A DNA stretch of 64,000 bases from the NCBI RefSeq assembly GCF_014645195.1, contig NZ_BMLK01000011.1, positions 1 to 64,000 on the forward strand. The letters run 5' to 3'. A model generated the notes under the pieces. The model was not told the origin of the DNA, did no database searches, and saw only the letters and a program-made list of their open reading frames with translations. The position numbers were made by a program, and so were the translations under genes. This DNA comes from Novosphingobium indicum. Its GTDB lineage: Bacteria > Pseudomonadota > Alphaproteobacteria > Sphingomonadales > Sphingomonadaceae. Every line of letters starts with the position of its first letter. Within the stretch, counting starts at the first letter, position 1. This document shows, piece after piece, positions 25,372 through 33,253 of this stretch.

Positions 25372-25390
25372 TTGAACAAAAGTTGTTCAA
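25372..25390. promoter_or_regulatory. TTGAACA-N5-TGTTCAA operator between divergent oxygenase genes
   Basis: A 19-bp sequence with perfect 7-bp arms, 44 bp before the alpha-subunit start and 31 bp before the ferredoxin start, placed to control both. It replaces the shared CCTAY-type operator, which is absent from this spacer. TetR at 20712 is the nearest candidate binder. Confidence 0.6.
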
Positions 25391-25420
25391 GTTGTAAAGG
25401 CGGTGCAGAAGGAGAGAGAG

Positions 25421-25627
25421 ATGACTCAGAAGTTGAAAGTGGTTATCGATAAGGCGGCTTGCTGCGGCTATGGGGTCTGCGCGGAAATCTGCCCTCAGGT
25501 GTACAAGCTGGACGACAACGGCATTGTCTATGTGGACGATGAGATCGTGCCCGAAGGGCTTGAAGAACTGGCTCGCGAAGGTGCGGAAGCCTGCCCGCAA
25601 GCCGCTTTGGAAATCGTCGACGCCTGA
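25421..25627 (+). CDS. [3Fe-4S]-type ferredoxin
   Basis: 68 aa. Cysteines are arranged C14-x2-Y17-x2-C20-x3-C24-P and C58-P: the second cysteine of a [4Fe-4S] motif is replaced by Tyr, the pattern of [3Fe-4S] ferredoxins that serve bacterial P450s and some phthalate-type dioxygenases. The start follows AAGGAGAGAG. It is divergent from the dioxygenase alpha subunit and probably receives electrons from the reductase at 22150. Confidence 0.85.
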   Translation: MTQKLKVVIDKAACCGYGVCAEICPQVYKLDDNGIVYVDDEIVPEGLEELAREGAEACPQAALEIVDA

Positions 25628-25666
25628 GCCTCTCCTGTTCGATTATTGAACGTAGCATGCGCCTGT

Positions 25667-25712
25667 CGCTTCGCCGGCAAACCTGTCCGAGGGTAGGTCT
25701 GCCGGCGAAGCG
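25667..25712. other. 46-bp dyad with the shared operator at its centre
   Basis: CGCTTCGCCGGCA (25667-25679) and TGCCGGCGAAGCG (25700-25712) are perfect 13-bp arms. Their axis (25689.5) coincides exactly with that of operator copy 7. It lies 40 bp past the ferredoxin stop, so as RNA it could terminate that transcript (no T-run) while as DNA it carries the operator for the next gene. Confidence 0.65.
25682..25697. promoter_or_regulatory. shared 16-bp operator, copy 7 (CCTGT-N6-GTAGG)
   Basis: Reads CCTGTCCGAGGGTAGG; centre 63 bp before the GTG start at 25753. Confidence 0.55.
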
Positions 25713-25752
25713 TCTTTAGGAACATGCGTGCAAACGAGAGGAGAGCTGTAGC

Positions 25753-26904
25753 GTGGGTATCGACACAGGCATTCTGTTCCAACCCTTCGAAACCGGGGGG
25801 CTGCATCTGCGTAACCGGTTCGTAATGGCGCCCATGACTCGCAATTTCTCGCCCGGCGGAATTCCCTCCGACGGCGTCGCGGCCTACTATCGCCGCCGCG
25901 CTGAGGCTGATGTCGGCCTGATCGTCACTGAGGGCATCGGTGTCGATCATCCTTCCGCCCTCGGACAGGAGTCGATGGGCGGCGGTGCCTCGCCGGTGCT
26001 TCATGGAGACGCGGCGCTGGCCAAGTGGCGCGAGATCGTCGCCGGCGTGCACCAGGCCGGCGGGGTCATCGTCCCCCAGCTATGGCATCAGGGCGTGATC
26101 CGCGTTCCCGGCACAGGCTATCATCCGGAGGTACCCAGCGCGCGTCCGTCGGGCATCTGGGGGCCGTTCGATGGCGCCATGGTCCCGCCGGACTATCTGC
26201 AACTCGTGCGCGAACCCACCGCCCCCTTAACGGAAAACGAGATAGCGGATATTATCGCGGCGTTCGCGCGCAGTGCCGCCAATGCAAAAGCTGTGGGCTT
26301 CGATGGCGTCGCCCTCCACGGTGCGCATGGCTACTTGATCGACAGTTTCCTGTGGGCGCAAACCAACCTGCGGGATGACGGATGGGGGGGCGACGGCCCG
26401 TCACGCGCGCGATTTGCCGCAGAAGTTGTCCGTGCAGTCCGGGCCGCGACGGCGCCGGATTTCCCAATTATCTTCCGCTTCTCGCAATGGAAGCTCCAGG
26501 ACTACGGGGCCCGCAACGTCGCGACGCCGGCTGAACTGGAAGCGATGCTGGCACCCATTGTCGATGCGGGCGTGGATATCATGGACGTCAGTACGCGTAT
26601 CTGGTCAACTCCGGCGTTCGAAGGATCGGACCTGAGCCTTGCGGGATGGGTCAAGAAGCTCACGGGCAAGCCGGCCATTGCCGTGGGGGGCGTTGGCCTG
26701 AGCAAGGACCTGCAATCTTCGTTCGCCCAGCCGACAGTGATGACGAACAATCTTCCGCTTGTGGCGGAACGGCTGGCCAGCGGCGAATTCGATCTGGTCG
26801 GCGTGGGGCGTGCGCTGCTTATGGATCCTCATTGGGTGCAGTGTATGCGCAGCGGGACCGAAGTAAGCCCGTTTCGGCTGGAGGCGTACGCCTCTCTTTA
26901 TTAG
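25753..26904 (+). CDS. old yellow enzyme-like NADH:flavin oxidoreductase
   Basis: 383 aa TIM barrel with the OYE opening LFQPFETGGLHLRNRFVMAPMTR and the substrate/FMN motif HGAHGYLIDSFLW near residue 178-190, as in 2,4-dienoyl-CoA reductase-like and xenobiotic reductases. It should reduce an alpha,beta-unsaturated carbonyl. The start is a GTG with GAGAGGAGAG upstream. Its stop overlaps by 4 bp with the convergent SDR stop at 26901, leaving no terminator between them. Confidence 0.85.
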   Translation: MGIDTGILFQPFETGGLHLRNRFVMAPMTRNFSPGGIPSDGVAAYYRRRAEADVGLIVTEGIGVDHPSALGQESMGGGASPVLHGDAALAKWREIVAGVHQAGGVIVPQLWHQGVIRVPGTGYHPEVPSARPSGIWGPFDGAMVPPDYLQLVREPTAPLTENEIADIIAAFARSAANAKAVGFDGVALHGAHGYLIDSFLWAQTNLRDDGWGGDGPSRARFAAEVVRAVRAATAPDFPIIFRFSQWKLQDYGARNVATPAELEAMLAPIVDAGVDIMDVSTRIWSTPAFEGSDLSLAGWVKKLTGKPAIAVGGVGLSKDLQSSFAQPTVMTNNLPLVAERLASGEFDLVGVGRALLMDPHWVQCMRSGTEVSPFRLEAYASLY

Positions 26905-27626
26905 TGGCTGTCGGCGGCGGCATAGATCTGGATGCGGGCCATATTGGTGCGCTGCGATTGTTGCGCCATGAAGCTGACGGCTTGGGCAACGTCGTCGGGC
27001 TGCATCGGCGGTATGAAGCTGTCCCATGACGGCTGGCCACGGCTCTTCATGTCTTCGAATATTTCCGTGCTGGTCGTTCCAGGGGCAACGATGCCGACCT
27101 TGACTCCGGTGCCGGCCAGTTCAATGCGCAGGCAGTCGGTGAAGGCTTCCAGCGCGCGTTTCAGTCCGCCATAGACGCCGACGCCTGGTGCCCGGATATT
27201 CGCGCCGATGCTCGAGATGTTGATGATCTGGCCACGGCCCGCCGCCTTCATCGTTCGCCCGAACAGCGTGCTGGTGCGGACGACCGTTTCATAGTTGAGC
27301 GCGATCATCGGCCGCAGTTGATCAAGGTCGAAGGCGTCGAGCGGCGCCGCGTGCAGAATGCCTGCATTGTTGACCAGGATGTCGGCACGCTCGAAGCGCT
27401 CCATTACGAAATCGTGCAAGGCCTGCGCGGCGTCCGGTTGGGTCATGTCGATGACAAAAGGCAGGCTGCCCCGGCCGAGTTCCGCCGTCAGGGCCGCAAG
27501 CCGGTCCTTCCGGCGTGCGACGGCGACGATGGTCGCGCCGGCATCCGCCAGGGCACGCGCGCAGGCCGCGCCAATACCTGAAGACGCGCCGGTAACGACA
27601 GCGATCCTTCCCTCAAGTGCGGTCAC
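26901..27626 (-). CDS. short-chain dehydrogenase/reductase
   Basis: 241 aa with TGASSGIG, VNNAG, ISSIG and YGGLK. The start is GTG at 27626, with GGGAGG 6 bp upstream, overlapping the TGA of the PTGR-like gene (GTGA). Third gene of a three-gene minus-strand unit starting at 29084. Confidence 0.85.
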   Translation of the reverse strand: MTALEGRIAVVTGASSGIGAACARALADAGATIVAVARRKDRLAALTAELGRGSLPFVIDMTQPDAAQALHDFVMERFERADILVNNAGILHAAPLDAFDLDQLRPMIALNYETVVRTSTLFGRTMKAAGRGQIINISSIGANIRAPGVGVYGGLKRALEAFTDCLRIELAGTGVKVGIVAPGTTSTEIFEDMKSRGQPSWDSFIPPMQPDDVAQAVSFMAQQSQRTNMARIQIYAAADSH

Positions 27627-28648
27627 TGGTTTCCTCCCGCGTCGTCGCCGACGAGCCTGATCAGGCGCTTGCCGTCGTTTTCTCCGCGATAGAGACCGGC
27701 CAGTGCATCGGGGCACGCCTCGATGCCGTCCAATATGTCCTCCCGCCATAGCAGGCGGCCCTCCGAGATCCATGTGCGCAGTTGACCCACGGCGTCTTGA
27801 TACCGATCCATGTGGTCGAAAATGACAAACCCTTCCATCCGAGCACGTTTGACGAGCAGGTGGCGTTCGACGCGAGGCCCGGTGGGCCACGGGGTCCAGC
27901 GATCGATCGATGCCGTGCCGCAAACGATCACACGCGCCCGTAGTGCGAGATGGGGCAGGACCGCGTCGCTGATCGGGCCCGCGACATTGTCAAAGTAGAT
28001 GTCGATTCCGTCGGGCGCGTGCCCGGCGAGCGCCGCCGAAACGTCCTGCGCGCGGTAGTCGATCGCCGCATCGTAACCGAACTCGCCGATGCAGCGGCTT
28101 ACCTTGTCAGGGCCGCCCGCTATGCCGATCGTACGGCACCCCAGGATGCGGGCAATCTGCCCGGCCGCGGAACCGACCGCACCGGCCGCAGTCGACACCA
28201 GCACGGTTTCGCCGGCCCGAGGCTGGCCGATCAAGGTGAGAGCAAGGTAGGCCGTCACGCCGTTCGTGCCCAGAATGCCGAGCGAGGCGCGCATTTCGCT
28301 CGCGGTGGTCCGCTGGACGATCTGGTCGGGCGTGATGCAGGCATAGTCCTGCCAGCCGAACCAGCCCGACACGCAATCTCCCTCACGATAATCCGGATGC
28401 CGCGATTCTATGACTACGCCCGATGCCAAACTGCGCATTACCGAACCAAGCTCAATTGGCTTCGTATAGTTGCCCGTGTCGGCGATCCATCCGCGCATAG
28501 CCGGCTCTACCGACAGATAATGGTTGCGCACGAGCAATTCGCCGGGGCCGGCAGCGGGCACTGCGGCTTCGCGTATGGTGAAATTCTCAGCCTGCGCGAT
28601 ACCGGAAGGCCGGAGGGTCAACAGGACTTGCCGGTTCATATCAGTCAT
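27623..28648 (-). CDS. PTGR/CurA-like NADP-dependent double-bond reductase
   Basis: 341 aa MDR protein of the leukotriene-B4-dehydrogenase type: LSVEPAMRGWI near residue 45, VSTAAGAVGSAAGQIARILG (cofactor loop, about 150) and the family's YFDNVAG. These reduce enones with NADPH without zinc. It overlaps the SnoaL gene by 8 bp and the SDR by 4 bp, so the three are translated together. A second ATG at 28639 is an alternative start. Confidence 0.85.
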   Translation of the reverse strand: MTDMNRQVLLTLRPSGIAQAENFTIREAAVPAAGPGELLVRNHYLSVEPAMRGWIADTGNYTKPIELGSVMRSLASGVVIESRHPDYREGDCVSGWFGWQDYACITPDQIVQRTTASEMRASLGILGTNGVTAYLALTLIGQPRAGETVLVSTAAGAVGSAAGQIARILGCRTIGIAGGPDKVSRCIGEFGYDAAIDYRAQDVSAALAGHAPDGIDIYFDNVAGPISDAVLPHLALRARVIVCGTASIDRWTPWPTGPRVERHLLVKRARMEGFVIFDHMDRYQDAVGQLRTWISEGRLLWREDILDGIEACPDALAGLYRGENDGKRLIRLVGDDAGGNQ

Positions 28649-29084
28649 CCAGCCCGGCCTTGACCATTGTGAACCGGCGGCGCGAAATCTTCCATCCGTC
28701 CGATGTCCGGATCAGGGTGTCGTCATAGAATCCCGCGGCGCGATGGGTGTGCCCTCCCTGAGTTGCCTCGGTCAGGATCGCATCGACATAGCTGTGTGCG
28801 ATGACCTCGCCGTTTCGGCTTTCGATCACGATGTTTGTGATGCGGTGCATCGTGGCGCCCAGATGCCTATGCGCGCCCTCCATATATTCGACTATTTCGC
28901 GCGGGCCGTGCCAGGTGCCGAACGTCCCGTAGTCGGCTTCGAGGTCCGGCGAAAAGCAACTTCGGAACAATGGCCAGTCGCGCGTGTCGATACCGGTCGC
29001 GTATCGTAACAGTACGCCGCAAATCTCGCGTTCGTCTTCTGCAGATACCGGCATTTGTCTGATCAGATTGCCATGTGCTCGCAT
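28641..29084 (-). CDS. SnoaL-like protein
   Basis: 147 aa NTF2-fold protein: EREICGVLLRYATGIDTRDWPLFRSCF, a GPREIVEYM segment, MHRITNIVIE and a C-terminal DGWKISRRRF. The type is the same as at 31667 and 52717. Reaction unknown. It is the first gene of the unit with the PTGR-like and SDR genes, has GGGAGAG before its ATG and operator copy 8 centred 61 bp upstream. Confidence 0.8.
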   Translation of the reverse strand: MRAHGNLIRQMPVSAEDEREICGVLLRYATGIDTRDWPLFRSCFSPDLEADYGTFGTWHGPREIVEYMEGAHRHLGATMHRITNIVIESRNGEVIAHSYVDAILTEATQGGHTHRAAGFYDDTLIRTSDGWKISRRRFTMVKAGLDD

Positions 29085-29137
29085 CCCGCTCTCCCTTTTC
29101 TCTGGGTGACAGCTTAAGTGCAGTGCACCTGAGCTTG

Positions 29138-29153
29138 CCCGTCGAAGGATAGG
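29138..29153. promoter_or_regulatory. shared 16-bp operator, copy 8 (CCCGT-N6-ATAGG)
   Basis: Reads CCCGTCGAAGGATAGG on the plus strand, CCTATCC... towards the gene; centre 61 bp before 29084. The rest of the 201-bp spacer 29085-29285 shows nothing else. Confidence 0.55.
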
Positions 29154-29285
29154 AAAACCCGGCGATGCCGCTGGATTTTGTGCACACAGATCGGCGATGG
29201 TCGCAGAGCGGACAGGCTGTGACTGGCATCAGAATCGAAACTGGCGCCAACCTTTTGGGCAGGGCCGCGTTGAACGGCGGCGTTA

Positions 29286-31622
29286 TCACGGCTTGGGTAG
29301 CGCGTAGGCGATCAGTTCGTCACTGGAACCGGAAAGCATCGCGCCATGTCCGCCCGCCGCGATCACCACGAACTGGCGCCCGCTCTCCTGTGACCAATAC
29401 GTCGTCGGCGAAGCATTGCCCCCGGCGGGAAGCCGCGTCTTCCAAAGGAGCCGGCCCGTAGCCGTCTCATAGGCACGGAAGGCATGCTCCTGTGTCGCTC
29501 CGATAAAGGTGAGGCCACTTGCTGTCGCTACCGATCCGCCGATATTGGGCACGCCCATGGGAATCGGTACGAACGTGGGAAGGGCCAGGGGACCGCTGTC
29601 GCGGGATGTGCCGAAGATCTTGCTCCAGACCATCTTTCCGGTCTTGAGATCGACAGCGCTGATCCGGCCATAGGGTGGCTGCTGGCAGGGGATCGCAATC
29701 GGGGAGAGAAAGGGGGCAATCTGGGCTGCGTAGGGCACGCCCATCTGTGCAGCCGGGCCGCCGACATCGCTCATATGCGACGCCGTCATGGGCTTGATGC
29801 CGCGGCGGTCGGCTGCGGTGCGGGGAATGAGGTAGTTGTAGTTCGCCACCTGGTTGTTGTTGACGATCATCAGTCCGCGCTCGGGATCGACCGCAACGCC
29901 CCCCCAATCGATGCCCCCTAAATAGCCGGGCCAGGTGATCGTGGGGTGTTCTGTCGAAAGCGGCGTCATGTCGCCATCGAAGCGCGCTTCCTTGAAGCGG
30001 ATGCGGCACATGGCCTGATCGATGGGGGTTAGCCCCCACATGCGCTGTTCGGTCGGGCGGGGGCCACCGAAACTGGGCATCGCGATCGAATAGGGCTGGG
30101 TTTTCGCCAGCCGCTCGCCTTTTACGCCGCCCTGCGGCACGGGCCGCTCCGCCACCGGAAGAATGGGCTTTCCGGTGACCCGGTCCAGGAAAAAGATCTC
30201 GCCGCGCTTGGTTGGCTGAAGTAGTCCCTTGGTACCGCCAGGAAGGTCGACCAGAGTTGGTTGGGACGCCACGTCATAGTCCCACAAGTCATGATGTGTT
30301 GTCTGGAACGACCAGCGCACCGCGCCGCTTTCAGCGTCGAGCGCGACGACTGCGCTGGAGAAGCGATCGTCGTTTGCCGTGCGATGGCCACCAAAATAAT
30401 CCGGGGTGGCATTGCCGGTCGGGACATAGATGAGGCCGAGAGCTTCGTCCGAACTCATCGGTGCCCAGCTGTTGGGCGATCCGCGCGTAAAAGTCTGACC
30501 TTCAGGAGGGAGCCCGTGCCGGTTGGGGCGCCCGATGTCGAATGCCCAGACGAAATCTCCGGTCACCGCGTCGAATGCGCGCATCACGCCGGATGGTTCG
30601 CCGGTCTTCTGGCCATCGATGACCCAGCCGCCCAACACCAGCTTGCCGCGCACCAGAGCCGGCGGAGATGTGACGAAGTAGTATCCCTTTTCCACTTTGC
30701 CGAGCCCGCTGGTCAGATCTACCTGTCCGCCGCGCCCAAAGCTGGGGCAGGGCCGGCCCGTCGCAGCGTCCAGCGCTATCAGCCGCGCATCAAGCGTCGC
30801 GGTGTAGATGCGCTCGGCGCAGAGTCCGCGCGCCTCGGGCACGGAATAATACGTAACGCCCCGGCAGACTGCACCGTAGACACCGGTCAGGTCGGTCTTC
30901 GGACTGTGACGCCACAATGTGCGCCCGGTTTCCGGATCGAGCGCGATCACGTCGTTGTTGGCGGCGCACAGGTAGAGCCGGCTGCCAACCTTGATCGGAT
31001 TGGCCTGGAATGAGGTTCGCACTTTTCCGTCGGCCAATTTGCCGGCATGGAAGGTCCACGCCGGTTTCAGGTTTCCAACATTGCTCGGTGTAATTTGCTC
31101 CAGCGGCGAAAACCGTGATCCACCGCGATCATTGCCATAGGCGATCCAGTCCCCGTCTGCTGGCCTCGCAGGGCTTGGGCCCCACGCCGTGCTGGTGCCC
31201 GCAGGGGTGCTGTCGGCCCAGAAGGCAAGGGCAATCCCGCCCGCAATCAGGGTGGCCAATCCCGGCCATAGAATGCGCGCGCCGGGCAGCGGCCGGTCGA
31301 GGCAGACGTGGCGGCGGTAGGCTGGCGTGAGCATGTACAGCCCCATGCAGACAGGCATGGCAAGGCGCGGCGCTAGCGCCCAGTAATCGAGCCCGGCTTC
31401 CCACAAGGCCCAGATGAGATTTGCGCCCAGGAAAGCCCAGTAAAGCGTTATCGACAGCGGCTTTCTACGCCAGATGAGCGCTGCAGTCGTCAGCGTGACG
31501 AACCCTGAAAGCAGATACCAGGGCGAGCCGCCCAGCAATGCCAGGCGCCCGCCCAGCCAAAGCAGCGCCACGGCGCTGGTGGCCATAATGAGCAGGAACA
31601 GAACATTCAAAACGCGCAGCAT
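29286..31622 (-). CDS. membrane-bound PQQ-dependent dehydrogenase (mGDH/quinate type)
   Basis: 778 aa. The N-terminal 115 residues form about five membrane helices, as in membrane glucose and quinate dehydrogenases; the rest is an eight-bladed propeller in the periplasm with the family phrases GDWIAYGNDRGGSRFSPL, DPETGRTLW and the late GGSVATASGLTFIGATQEHAFRAYE. It would oxidise an alcohol, polyol or alicyclic hydroxyl and pass electrons to ubiquinone. PQQ biosynthesis genes are not in the window. The start at 31622 places the first helix correctly; a longer frame overlaps the SnoaL gene. Confidence 0.85.
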   Translation of the reverse strand: MLRVLNVLFLLIMATSAVALLWLGGRLALLGGSPWYLLSGFVTLTTAALIWRRKPLSITLYWAFLGANLIWALWEAGLDYWALAPRLAMPVCMGLYMLTPAYRRHVCLDRPLPGARILWPGLATLIAGGIALAFWADSTPAGTSTAWGPSPARPADGDWIAYGNDRGGSRFSPLEQITPSNVGNLKPAWTFHAGKLADGKVRTSFQANPIKVGSRLYLCAANNDVIALDPETGRTLWRHSPKTDLTGVYGAVCRGVTYYSVPEARGLCAERIYTATLDARLIALDAATGRPCPSFGRGGQVDLTSGLGKVEKGYYFVTSPPALVRGKLVLGGWVIDGQKTGEPSGVMRAFDAVTGDFVWAFDIGRPNRHGLPPEGQTFTRGSPNSWAPMSSDEALGLIYVPTGNATPDYFGGHRTANDDRFSSAVVALDAESGAVRWSFQTTHHDLWDYDVASQPTLVDLPGGTKGLLQPTKRGEIFFLDRVTGKPILPVAERPVPQGGVKGERLAKTQPYSIAMPSFGGPRPTEQRMWGLTPIDQAMCRIRFKEARFDGDMTPLSTEHPTITWPGYLGGIDWGGVAVDPERGLMIVNNNQVANYNYLIPRTAADRRGIKPMTASHMSDVGGPAAQMGVPYAAQIAPFLSPIAIPCQQPPYGRISAVDLKTGKMVWSKIFGTSRDSGPLALPTFVPIPMGVPNIGGSVATASGLTFIGATQEHAFRAYETATGRLLWKTRLPAGGNASPTTYWSQESGRQFVVIAAGGHGAMLSGSSDELIAYALPKP

Positions 31623-31666
31623 GGCCAAGACCTGGTGTATATCGAAGAAAGGGGATCGAACGCCGT

Positions 31667-32122
31667 TCAGGCCGGCAGTTGCGCGGCAAGCCAGTCGGGC
31701 ACATTCATGCTGTAGCATTTCTGTTCGTAAAGCCGGCTGATCCGCCAGCCCTCAGCCGTCCGAACGAAGTCGTGGATATACCAAAGGCCAAAGACCAGCG
31801 TGTCGGCCTTGCCGCCGTTGCTAACAGTCATCGGGTTGTAACAGGCAGTCTTGGTCTGCGCCCGATCGCCGTTAAACGTGTATTGCGTGGTCGAAACCGC
31901 ATGCTGAAATGCCAGAATCGGCGTCAGGCTTTCGGCAAGGAATCGCTTGATTTCCTGTAAGCCACCGGACACGCCGACCATCTCGGAATAGTCGATGACC
32001 GCGTCGGGCATGAAAAACCGGTCCAGTGCGTCCCAGTCGGATGAGTCCACGGCATAGCAATACCCGACGATCAGATCCTGGATCTCGAACCGATCCGACA
32101 TTTCTTCCACAGTCAGCGGCAT
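31667..32122 (-). CDS. SnoaL-like protein
   Basis: 151 aa with the NTF2-fold pattern FEIQDLIVGYCYAVDSSDWDALDRFFMPDAVIDYSEM and a closing EGWRISRLYEQ. Divergent from another SnoaL-like gene at 32277, across a spacer carrying operator copy 9 and an AATTCTATAGAATT palindrome. GAGGAGGG precedes the ATG. It precedes the PQQ dehydrogenase by 44 bp and may share its transcript. Confidence 0.8.
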   Translation of the reverse strand: MPLTVEEMSDRFEIQDLIVGYCYAVDSSDWDALDRFFMPDAVIDYSEMVGVSGGLQEIKRFLAESLTPILAFQHAVSTTQYTFNGDRAQTKTACYNPMTVSNGGKADTLVFGLWYIHDFVRTAEGWRISRLYEQKCYSMNVPDWLAAQLPA

Positions 32123-32133
32123 GTTCCCTCCTC

Positions 32134-32147
32134 AATTCTATAGAATT
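32134..32147. promoter_or_regulatory. AATTCTATAGAATT perfect 14-bp palindrome
   Basis: Lies just behind the ribosome-binding site of the SnoaL gene at 32122. Same core (TTCTATAGAA) as beside the GntR gene at 14058, and close to the palindrome at 43048. Confidence 0.55.
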
Positions 32148-32176
32148 TTGCTGACATGGTTCATACGCGTCGCCGC

Positions 32177-32192
32177 CTTTCGTTGGGTAGGT
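32177..32192. promoter_or_regulatory. shared 16-bp operator, copy 9 (CCTTT-N6-GTAGG)
   Basis: Reads CCTTTCGTTGGGTAGG. It and copy 11 (46397-46412) differ at one base and share flanking CGC...TGC. Centre 62 bp before 32122 and 92 bp before 32277. Confidence 0.6.
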
Positions 32193-32276
32193 GCAGGTCC
32201 GGCCGCGAGAGAAGATCAGCCAGCAACGCTGCAAGATTTGCTGCGTTCAATTTTGATGATGCAAGGAGAGATAATT

Positions 32277-32801
32277 ATGGGCCTCGCCCCGTTCACCGAA
32301 GCCGATTTCGTCCTGTCCAAGGAGAAGCGGGCTGAAATCAACGCCGGGCTGACCGAGCGCCAGGCTTTCATGGTCAATCAGTGGATGGACCTGCACGAAG
32401 TTATCAACCGCGGCGATTGGGACGGCATGGATGCATTCTTCCACACCGACACGATGACCTACGACAACCCTAATCGTCCCGATCTGGGCACATACGCGGT
32501 TTGGAAGTCCTCGCCGCAGGGCCTCTACAAGACGTTTCCGCCCAGCCTCTATCGCACACTGAAGGCTTGGGGCAGCGGCGAAAATGAAGTCTGCGTCCTG
32601 TGCCATCACCATGGCAAGCACACCGGCGGCCCTTACATGGGTGTCCAGCCGACGGGCAATGAACTCAATGTGCTGTGGTTCTCTTGGCTGCGCTTCCGCG
32701 GCGACAAGATCGATCACATCTATTCGATCTCGGACGTCTTGACGATGTTCAAGGATCTGGAAATCATCGACGTGCCCCAGCCGGTCGATCCCTACAAGTA
32801 A
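32277..32801 (+). CDS. SnoaL-like protein, larger type
   Basis: 174 aa. NTF2-like core: VNQWMDLHEVINRGDWDGMDAFFHTD, followed by YDNPNRPDLGTYAVWKSSPQG and a C-terminal NVLWFSWLRFRGDKIDHIYSISD typical of SnoaL polyketide-cyclase-like proteins. AAGGAGAG precedes the ATG. Reaction unknown. It ends in a hairpin and is probably monocistronic. Confidence 0.75.
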   Translation: MGLAPFTEADFVLSKEKRAEINAGLTERQAFMVNQWMDLHEVINRGDWDGMDAFFHTDTMTYDNPNRPDLGTYAVWKSSPQGLYKTFPPSLYRTLKAWGSGENEVCVLCHHHGKHTGGPYMGVQPTGNELNVLWFSWLRFRGDKIDHIYSISDVLTMFKDLEIIDVPQPVDPYK

Positions 32802-32809
32802 GTCGTATT

Positions 32810-32842
32810 CCCCCTCGACTGGTAACGATCCGGTCGAGGGGG
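32810..32842. terminator. hairpin after the SnoaL gene
   Basis: CCCCCTCGAC / GTCGAGGGGG, 10 perfect pairs around a 13-nt loop, 9 bp past the stop at 32801; no T-run. Confidence 0.6.
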
Positions 32843-33253
32843 CATCTGGCGACAGGGAAAGTCGCGTTTCTACACCCGTAGGCGGATGAGGATCGCCAAG
32901 ACTATTCGTCCGTTTGAGGCACCGCATTTCCGGTTTATGGACGGTATCGTTCAGTAGAATCATCGCTACCCCTGCAATCCACTCATGGTGATCGAGGCGC
33001 GCACCCACCGCATCACCGTTCATGACGAAAACAACGCCTCAGCCATCTGGGCGCAAGGGGCAGGTTTTTTGTCCCGATGCCACAGGCAGGTTTTCCATTC
33101 CGTTTCTTGCAAGAGTGTTGGGCGCGCTGAGCATAGCCTGCAGATCATCGGTGCTGGTGAGCCATCAGCTCGGCGGACATGTCGTTACATTCAGGACCGT
33201 GGTGGCGCCGTTCGGTTGAAAGGCAGTGGTTTGCAGCAGGGGGAGAGAAGTGA
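32843..33253. other. 411-bp region before the MFS gene, no supported gene
   Basis: Short open frames on both strands lack ribosome-binding sites and recognisable products. A CTAC-N4-GTAG repeat at about 32869-32881 has the wrong spacing for the shared operator. It presumably contains the MFS promoter. Confidence 0.4.

Noticed and set aside
32869-32882. CTAC-N4-GTAG repeat as a further operator copy
   Set aside because: Spacing is 4 rather than the 6 bp seen in all 14 accepted sites.
33022-33219. 65-residue frame before the MFS gene
   Set aside because: No ribosome-binding site, no family resemblance; overlaps an equally open antisense frame.
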